Source of the DNA: Nanobdellota archaeon
Lineage (GTDB): Archaea; Nanobdellota; Nanobdellia; SCGC-AAA011-G17; JAFCDX01
DNA: 9,899 nt
NCBI GenBank assembly: GCA_018816585.1
Contig: JAHIVQ010000011.1
Coordinates: forward strand, 1 to 9,899
Reading direction: 5' to 3'
This document shows positions 6,024 through 9,899 of the stretch, in pieces. Both the position numbers and the translations under genes were made by a program. The number at the start of each line of letters is the position of its first letter. Position 1 is the first letter of the stretch. The notes beneath the pieces are model-generated. The model was given only the letters and a program-made list of their open reading frames with translations, was not told where the DNA came from and searched no databases.

Positions 6024-6725
6024 CTATTTCTTATTTATTATATCTATTATTACTTGACCATGTGTCAATCCATTTAATTTGTCAAATAATTCTTCCTGAA
6101 TACCTGCTGGTATTTCAAGAACAGCTATCAAAGATCCATCATTACTGTAATCCTCTTTCAATAACTTTCCAAAGGATTTTAGTATATGGAAGGCTCCACC
6201 AATAAATTGTGGTTGTATTTTTATTGATAGCTCGCGTACTTCAAATTTTATAGGTATTAAAGGACGCAATAATTTTATTACATCCTGTACTTGTGATTCT
6301 ACACTTTTTGTATACGTCACATTTACCTTTGCTTCATTCATTGCATTTTCTATTCTTTGCAGTGGATGTGGCAATCCTGTCTTTGAATCAATCGCATTTC
6401 TATGAATAAAATTTATTATTCTTTTTCTTTTCTCTTCAATAATTTTATTCTTGTGTTCAGTAGTTATCTGTATGTCTCCATCTTTTATTATTATTTTTGC
6501 AACGTCTTTTTTGTTTATAGTCTTGAATAAATTTTTCAAGTCAGCTTCAGAAGCATGAGTTCCTTTTTTCACGTCGCTAAATATATCATCAGTAACAAGA
6601 ACATCATCTATGCTAACACTAGAATTTTCTTCATTGAATTTAATAGCAGAATCTCCATCTACTAAAATCTCAAAGTTTTTTCCTTCTTTCTTTAAGCGTG
6701 CTATAACTGCCTTGTCAACATCCAT
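6024..6725 (-). CDS. SBDS/Sdo1 ribosome maturation protein
   Basis: The protein has 233 residues with the three SBDS domains: an N-terminal FYSH-type domain (about 1-90, beginning DVDKAVIARLKKEGKNFEIL), a helical middle domain carrying the family signature IINFIHRNAIDSKTGLPHPL (about 103-122), and a C-terminal ferredoxin-like domain (about 158-233). In eukaryotes the homologue acts with EFL1 to release eIF6 from the large ribosomal subunit; archaea share the family but the role is less defined. The start is one base past the psmA stop, with no evident ribosome site, so it probably depends on coupling. This position next to psmA and exosome genes is classic. Confidence 0.97.
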   Translation of the reverse strand: MDVDKAVIARLKKEGKNFEILVDGDSAIKFNEENSSVSIDDVLVTDDIFSDVKKGTHASEADLKNLFKTINKKDVAKIIIKDGDIQITTEHKNKIIEEKRKRIINFIHRNAIDSKTGLPHPLQRIENAMNEAKVNVTYTKSVESQVQDVIKLLRPLIPIKFEVRELSIKIQPQFIGGAFHILKSFGKLLKEDYSNDGSLIAVLEIPAGIQEELFDKLNGLTHGQVIIDIINKK

Positions 6726-6726
6726 T

Positions 6727-7437
6727 TTAATTTGTTTTCTTTAAAGTTGCTTGATCTAACCTGACAAAATTCTTTTCAGAAGTTTTTATATAACCACCAT
6801 CTATTCTCTTCATATCAAAGTCATTTCCAAGCACTTTTTTTAGTGCTCTCAAGCATAATTTAATTCCTTCACTTATTGTTATTGTTTCTTTATATTCTTT
6901 TTCAAGAATTTCTTTTATTTGCTCTTCTCCCTCACCAATTGCTGTTGCCTTGTACTCGAAATAAATTCCAGTTACATCAGTCAAAAATAATTGAGGTTCT
7001 TCATTAACACCTGCAAATAAAATTGATACACCAAATGGTCTTGGACCACCGAATTGTGTATATTTCTGCATTATATTACATATATCTTTTACTAATTCTT
7101 GTGTTTGTATTGGTTCATCATAAGTCATTTTATGCTGCTGTGACATTACCTGGGCATTTTCAACTAATACACGTCCATCAGAAACAATTCCTGATGCTGC
7201 AGCAGCAATATGATCATCAACCTGAAATACTTTTTCAATACTTCTTGGAACAATGAACTTATCTATTATTCTTTTATCTGCTACTAATAAAACTCCATCT
7301 TTACATACAATACCAATGGTAGCACTTCCTTGTTTTACTGTTTTCTTTGCATATTCAACCTGCAATAGCCTGCCATCTGGAGAAAACATTGTGTTGGCTC
7401 TATCATAGCCCATCATTTGTGAAGCGTTTGCTTGCAT
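6727..7437 (-). CDS. psmA: Proteasome alpha subunit
   Basis: The protein has 236 residues. The N-terminal signature GYDRANTMFSPDGRLLQVEY (about 10-29) is the conserved alpha-subunit H0 helix and gate region. It continues with GSATIGIVCKDGVLLVADKR, PRSIEKVFQVDDHIAAAASG and the GGPRPFGVSILFAG strand. There is no catalytic N-terminal Thr propeptide, as expected for alpha. Seven such subunits form the outer rings of the 20S proteasome; the beta subunit is not in this window. GGAGG (complement of 7443-7447) precedes the ATG by five bases. It is the second gene of the superoperon, 10 bases after rnp2. Confidence 0.98.
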   Translation of the reverse strand: MQANASQMMGYDRANTMFSPDGRLLQVEYAKKTVKQGSATIGIVCKDGVLLVADKRIIDKFIVPRSIEKVFQVDDHIAAAASGIVSDGRVLVENAQVMSQQHKMTYDEPIQTQELVKDICNIMQKYTQFGGPRPFGVSILFAGVNEEPQLFLTDVTGIYFEYKATAIGEGEEQIKEILEKEYKETITISEGIKLCLRALKKVLGNDFDMKRIDGGYIKTSEKNFVRLDQATLKKTN

Positions 7438-7447
7438 TTTTCCCTCC

Positions 7448-7780
7448 TTACAAATATCTTTTTCTTGCTTTATTTATCATTCCTGATATACCTAAACATC
7501 TTAGTATGACGTTTTGATTATTAATTTTTTTTGTTAGTCCTAAGCTCATTTTTAATTCATCTGTGTGTTTGTTATTTACTTTTATTATTCCTTTCTGGTT
7601 TTTCCAATCCTCTAAAACCATTAAATCAGCCTTTGCCAATCCAATGATTCCAAAATATTTTTTGTAATTTTCAATGATTGAGTCTTTTGTGTCAGTATAA
7701 TTTACTTTATTATCTGATATAACCTCGTATGCTACATACCTCTTTTTTTCCTTTAAACTAGGTAATAATTTTAATCCCAT
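7448..7780 (-). CDS. rnp2: RNase P protein component 2 (Pop5 homologue)
   Basis: The protein has 110 residues. LKLLPSLKEKKRYVAYEVIS (about 3-22) matches the Pop5/Rnp2 opening, GIIKVNNKHTDELKMSLGL (about 64-82) matches the central strand-helix, and VILRCLGISGMINKA (about 91-105) matches the C-terminal strand. Pop5 pairs with Rpp30 and supports the catalytic domain of RNase P RNA in 5' tRNA processing. It heads the superoperon; the usual preceding rnp3 (Rpp30) is absent. The ATG is 24-25 bases after a TATA-like box. The RNase P RNA gene lies about 2 kb away on the other strand, so both partners fall in one window. Confidence 0.92.
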   Translation of the reverse strand: MGLKLLPSLKEKKRYVAYEVISDNKVNYTDTKDSIIENYKKYFGIIGLAKADLMVLEDWKNQKGIIKVNNKHTDELKMSLGLTKKINNQNVILRCLGISGMINKARKRYL

Positions 7781-7800
7781 TTTAAGAGAAGTAAGTTAAT

Positions 7801-7808
7801 ATTTTAAA
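7801..7808 (-). promoter_or_regulatory. Proximal TATA box of the proteasome-exosome operon
   Basis: TTTAAAAT on the minus strand, in the context GAGATTTAAAATATTA, is centred about 25 bases before the rnp2 ATG at 7780. This predicts a leaderless transcript for the whole rnp2-psmA-SBDS-rrp4-rrp41-rrp42 operon. Confidence 0.55.
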
Positions 7809-7845
7809 TCTCTCCTCTCATCACTGTTTTAGAAAATAAAGCTAA

Positions 7846-7853
7846 TTTATAAA
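7846..7853 (-). promoter_or_regulatory. Possible distal TATA box upstream of rnp2
   Basis: The octamer TTTATAAA is self-complementary, so it could serve either strand. On the minus strand it would give a start near 7824, about 45 bases before rnp2. That leader would hold GTGATGAGGAGAG, a purine-rich stretch with a possible micro-ORF of eight codons ending in TAA. On the plus strand there is no gene for it to drive. Confidence 0.3.
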
Positions 7854-7865
7854 TGTTTTGGTAAA

Positions 7866-8069
7866 TTACTTGTACTTTGGCTTACATCTTTTATCCCATC
7901 GAATTAAATGGCCAAACAGAGCAGAATAATCAGCTTCAATAGGATCTTCATATATCTTATTTAATCCATTTGGAATATTTTCATCAAGCAAACCATCAAG
8001 AGATGCTGCTGATGCAAGAACAAATGCATATCCAGACACTATATTTTTAGTTGTGTTATTTTTAGCCAT
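7866..8069 (-). CDS. Unrecognised small protein (67 residues)
   Basis: I do not recognise this family. The N-terminal half has a mildly hydrophobic Ala/Ser-rich helix (SGYAFVLASAASLDGLL, about 12-28) that looks amphipathic rather than a clear membrane segment. The C-terminus is basic (RWDKRCKPKYK). Its ATG shares one base with the stop of the preceding 316-residue gene (TAATG), so the two are cotranslated and probably work together. It ends 85 bases before the rnp2 start and is the last gene of its unit. Confidence 0.7.
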   Translation of the reverse strand: MAKNNTTKNIVSGYAFVLASAASLDGLLDENIPNGLNKIYEDPIEADYSALFGHLIRWDKRCKPKYK

Positions 8070-9019
8070 TATTTAATTTTATATTGTCTGCATAAACCCT
8101 TGATATATCTTGGAAAATCTAAAGTTATTCCTTCTCTAAGTTGAATCTTAAGGTCCATTTTATCTAATCCCAAAAGTAGTGCTTCAGTTATAAAATATTT
8201 AAGACTGTTTCTCTTATGATTTATTTCTTCTCTTTTCTCATGTGTGCTTAACATAAAAAATACTTCATCTCCTTCTATCGTACTATCTTCTGTTTTTGGC
8301 AATTTAGATATTGCACGTGCGCGTTCAACCTCTTCTTTTGATCCAGAAATTATTCCTTCTAAGCTTATTATTGAATTGTAAATATAATAGGCTCTTTTTT
8401 CAAGCTGATTTTTGAATAAATTTTTATATTGTTCTGGAATATCTTGTTTTAACATATTCATTGCAATTATATAAGATAAATCTAATTCATTTTTAAACCA
8501 AGTGTTTTCTTTATCATAAGAAGTAAAATATTCTGGGACTTCTTCTCCAGCCAAGATAAATGTTCCATTATATCTCTCATCTAATTCTCCTCTTTTTGGT
8601 TTTTTATTAAAGTCTATCTTATTAAAACCACTAACATAAAAATCTGCATGGCTTTGGTTGAATCCAGGACTAATTACAAGATCTCCTTCATTATAATGCC
8701 ATAGTCTTATACATTCTCCTTTATCATACTTAGTATAAATATCATCAATTTCTTGCCTCTCTAAATGATTTCCTGTTGGAAATACTATTTGATTTTTTGT
8801 ATCCTTAGAAATTATATCTTCAAAATCTTTATTTAAAACTCCAAAAGAAAATTTTGTTTTATATTTTGTTGGACAAAAATCTATTAATGGCATAGCATAA
8901 GGACTGCCATGAAAAGCAGAACCCCAGATCTCATATGTTTTATCTATAACAAGAACTTGATCTCCTTTTTTAAGATTTAAGTCTTTTTTACCTACTATTC
9001 CATTTTCAAGAGTTCTCAT
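8069..9019 (-). CDS. Unrecognised 316-residue cytosolic protein
   Basis: I do not recognise this family. It appears soluble, with no signal peptide or membrane helix. The first half is rich in Gly, Asp and aromatics (KKGDQVLVIDKTYEIWGSAF near residues 18-37; ECIRLWHYNEGDLVISPGFN near 102-121), resembling a beta-rich fold. The second half (about 185-316) is strongly charged and helical. FHGSPYA and SHADFY are candidate conserved sites but match no motif I can name. The ATG at 9019 is about 26 bases after a TATA-like box. It is coupled to the 67-residue gene by TAATG. Confidence 0.8.
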   Translation of the reverse strand: MRTLENGIVGKKDLNLKKGDQVLVIDKTYEIWGSAFHGSPYAMPLIDFCPTKYKTKFSFGVLNKDFEDIISKDTKNQIVFPTGNHLERQEIDDIYTKYDKGECIRLWHYNEGDLVISPGFNQSHADFYVSGFNKIDFNKKPKRGELDERYNGTFILAGEEVPEYFTSYDKENTWFKNELDLSYIIAMNMLKQDIPEQYKNLFKNQLEKRAYYIYNSIISLEGIISGSKEEVERARAISKLPKTEDSTIEGDEVFFMLSTHEKREEINHKRNSLKYFITEALLLGLDKMDLKIQLREGITLDFPRYIKGLCRQYKIK

Positions 9020-9041
9020 TTATTCAAATATCTTTTATTTA

Positions 9042-9049
9042 CTTATAAG
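9042..9049 (-). promoter_or_regulatory. TATA-like box for the 316/67-residue operon
   Basis: CTTATAAG is centred about 26 bases before the ATG at 9019, predicting a leaderless transcript. It lies inside a perfect 12-bp palindrome (TACTTATAAGTA, 9040-9051), so a dimeric regulator could compete with TBP here, although palindromes of this size are common in AT-rich DNA. Confidence 0.5.
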
Positions 9050-9097
9050 TATTCTTATACTTTAATTAATATTTTCCAATAGTTAGTTTGTCAAATA

Positions 9098-9208
9098 TTA
9101 AGGAGTTTCATCAATAAATACAAACTTAAATTTTTTACTTTTTTCTTTGAAAATTTCTTCTGCATATTCTTTAACACAAATTTTTATCAATTCTTTAGAA
9201 AAAAACAA
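9098..9208 (-). other. Short open frame of doubtful status downstream of the toxin gene
   Basis: A minus-strand frame opens at a TTG (9208) inside the toxin end and runs 36 codons to TAA. Its peptide is well mixed and protein-like (KEYAEEIFKEKSKKFKFVF, ending FIDETP). No clear ribosome site precedes it. It may be a small overlapping gene, the remnant of a longer gene, or chance. No family can be named. Confidence 0.25.
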
Positions 9209-9519
9209 ATTTTATCAATTATTTTATTAAACTTTTCTTGTTTTAATGAACCTGCTTTATATTCAATTAATGATTTTTCAATAGAAGCAATTTTATCTAT
9301 TCTTATATAACTGTCCCTCTTGAGACTTCCTTGTTTAAAATCTTCTTTTTTTATAAGAACTTCTACATCATTTTCATAAGATTCTCCAGTTATTTGCGAA
9401 ACAATAACATCTTCCCCTTTTGGAACTTTTAATATTAATACTGGCCTTCGTTTTACACTTTTTAAGTCAGAATAAGGAAATTCAATTACTATAACATCTC
9501 CTTTTACAAATTCTTCCAC
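9187..9519 (-). CDS. MazF/PemK-like endoribonuclease toxin
   Basis: The protein has 110 residues, the normal MazF length. The N-terminal KGDVIVIEFPYSDLKSVKRR followed by PVLIL (about 6-30) is the family opening with the conserved Arg-Pro, VSQITG (about 40-45) carries the usual Ser/Thr position, and SYIRIDKIASIEKSLIEY (about 70-87) matches the 'YVrxDkIrtidKsrl' strand. MazF toxins are ribosome-independent, sequence-specific mRNA interferases; the cut site cannot be read from this. It starts with GTG, chosen because GAGG (complement of 9527-9530) lies seven bases upstream and no in-frame ATG exists nearby. It overlaps the antitoxin by 16 bases. Confidence 0.9.
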   Translation of the reverse strand: MEEFVKGDVIVIEFPYSDLKSVKRRPVLILKVPKGEDVIVSQITGESYENDVEVLIKKEDFKQGSLKRDSYIRIDKIASIEKSLIEYKAGSLKQEKFNKIIDKICFFLKN

Positions 9520-9722
9520 GCTTCATCCTCTTTTTTATTAAGCCATGTTTTAGCAAAAGATTTTTCAGACAAAATAGCAGTTTCTGGAATTGATTTTTTT
9601 AAAATAATTTCATTGTCTTTTCTTATAATTATCAGCTTATCTCCTTCTTTTATGTCTTCTCGCATATCTAAAGGTATAACTACTTGTCCTCTTGAACTCA
9701 TTTTAGTTGTATCAATTATCAT
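9504..9722 (-). CDS. AbrB/MazE-like antitoxin
   Basis: The protein has 72 residues. Residues 5-45 form a swapped-hairpin AbrB/SpoVT domain: TTKMSSRGQVVIPLDMRE, then IKEGDKLIIIRKDNEIILKK. The C-terminal tail (about 46-72, with WLNKKEDEAWKNL) has the aromatic/acidic character of segments that wrap a MazF toxin. AbrB-type antitoxins also repress their own operon. The ATG at 9722 sits about 25 bases after a TATA box and directly beside a perfect 20-bp palindrome, fitting autoregulation. The 16-base overlap with the toxin implies coupled translation. Confidence 0.92.
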   Translation of the reverse strand: MIIDTTKMSSRGQVVIPLDMREDIKEGDKLIIIRKDNEIILKKSIPETAILSEKSFAKTWLNKKEDEAWKNL

Positions 9723-9742
9723 AAATAAGATTAATCTTATTT
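9723..9742. promoter_or_regulatory. Perfect 20-bp palindrome, candidate antitoxin operator
   Basis: The half-site AAATAAGATT is followed at once by its exact complement, with no spacer. It lies between the antitoxin start codon (9720-9722) and its TATA box (9744-9751), so a bound dimer would cover the transcription start. An AbrB-type dimer is the obvious candidate binder (inference). Because transcription probably starts at the ATG, it is unlikely to act as an RNA hairpin. Confidence 0.7.
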
Positions 9743-9743
9743 T

Positions 9744-9751
9744 TATTTAAA
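9744..9751 (-). promoter_or_regulatory. TATA box with BRE for the toxin-antitoxin operon
   Basis: TTTAAATA on the minus strand is preceded by AGAAAGG, a good match to a purine-rich archaeal TFB recognition element. Its centre is about 25 bases before the antitoxin ATG, predicting a leaderless mRNA. Confidence 0.7.
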
Positions 9752-9787
9752 CCTTTCTATTTACAATGGAAATTAATGATAGTTAGT

Positions 9788-9795
9788 TTTATAAA
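9788..9795 (+). promoter_or_regulatory. TATA box for the RNase P RNA gene
   Basis: TTTATAAA is centred about 25 bases before G9817, which fits as the first base of the RNase P RNA. It is divergent from the toxin-antitoxin promoter about 40 bases away. Confidence 0.6.
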
Positions 9796-9816
9796 CAAAA
9801 AAATATCAAAAATCAT

Positions 9817-9899
9817 GTAGGTAAGATACCTAACTCACGGCGAAAGCTGAGGAAAGTCCGTCCACTATAACCTTTTTGTTAGCACAAAAATGTTAGCGA
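9817..9899 (+). ncRNA. rnpB: RNase P RNA, 5' part (cut by window end)
   Basis: GAGGAAAGTCCGTCCAC (9849-9865) is the CR-I / P4 5'-strand signature found in nearly all bacterial and archaeal RNase P RNAs. It is preceded by a GAAA-capped hairpin (about 9838-9849) in the position of P3, and followed by ACTATAACC and a perfect 7-bp hairpin (9873-9890, TTTTTGT / ACAAAAA with loop TAGC). The 5' end is set from the TATA box. A second hairpin (TAGGTA / TACCTA, 9818-9832) sits right at the predicted 5' end, where the P1/P2 5' strands would be expected. The remaining RNA, including CR-IV and CR-V, is outside the window. It would work with Rnp2 encoded at 7448-7780. Confidence 0.85.

Noticed and set aside
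5540..6205. Plus-strand Leu-rich open frames opposite rrp4 and SBDS that look like membrane proteins
   Set aside because: The hydrophobic look comes from the complement of Lys/Glu/Ile-rich codons in the true genes; no initiation signals.
7023..7256. Plus-strand open frame opposite psmA
   Set aside because: Antisense shadow of a strongly conserved gene.
7933..7948. Possible third repeat copy (AATAGGAT near 7939)
   Set aside because: Only eight bases match, inside a coding gene, as expected by chance.
9504..9722. Antitoxin and MraZ-like protein as paralogues from recent duplication
   Set aside because: They share only the general AbrB fold; lengths, repeat number and sequence differ throughout.

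Overview
The window is an AT-rich archaeal chromosome segment. The minus strand carries much of the classic archaeal proteasome-exosome superoperon: RNase P protein Rnp2/Pop5, proteasome alpha subunit, SBDS, Rrp4, Rrp41 and Rrp42. An Rpb6-type RNA polymerase subunit K follows, and the 5' end of an archaeal-looking RNase P RNA lies at the right edge. Six protein-coding transcription units appear leaderless: a TATA-like octamer is centred about 25-26 bases before the first ATG. Genes inside operons instead use GGAGG-like ribosome binding sites or ATGA/TAATG overlaps. Very low GC, short spacers and many small unrecognised proteins are compatible with a DPANN-type lineage (for example Woesearchaeota or Pacearchaeota), but that placement is inference.

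Left block (1-3107, plus strand): the tail of an unknown gene, then an accessory operon of five genes: a class II aldolase-like protein, a SLOG/LOG-like nucleotide-binding protein, a class I methyltransferase, a Nudix hydrolase and a SpoU/TrmH-family RNA methyltransferase. An identical 23-bp direct repeat lies just after the upstream gene tail (97-119) and just after the SpoU gene (3085-3107), so the operon looks like a repeat-delimited cassette. The second copy also encodes the last residues and stop of the convergent gene. The aldolase appears to have its promoter-supported start in a different frame from its body.

Middle block (3085-7780, minus strand): from upstream to downstream, rnp2, psmA, SBDS, rrp4, rrp41 and rrp42 form one tightly packed operon joining RNA processing and degradation with proteolysis and ribosome maturation. 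A second short operon with its own promoter holds a 61-residue unknown, rpoK (overlapping it by 41 bases) and a MraZ-like SpoVT/AbrB-fold protein, a family best known from bacteria.

Right block (7866-9899): a coupled pair of unrecognised genes (316 and 67 residues), a MazE/MazF-like toxin-antitoxin pair on the minus strand, and the divergently transcribed RNase P RNA on the plus strand, cut by the window end. A perfect 20-bp palindrome between the TATA box and the antitoxin start codon is a strong candidate operator. No gap without a gene exceeds 300 bases. The longest are 71-191 (first repeat copy and the operon promoter) and 9020-9186 (a promoter and a short open frame of doubtful status).
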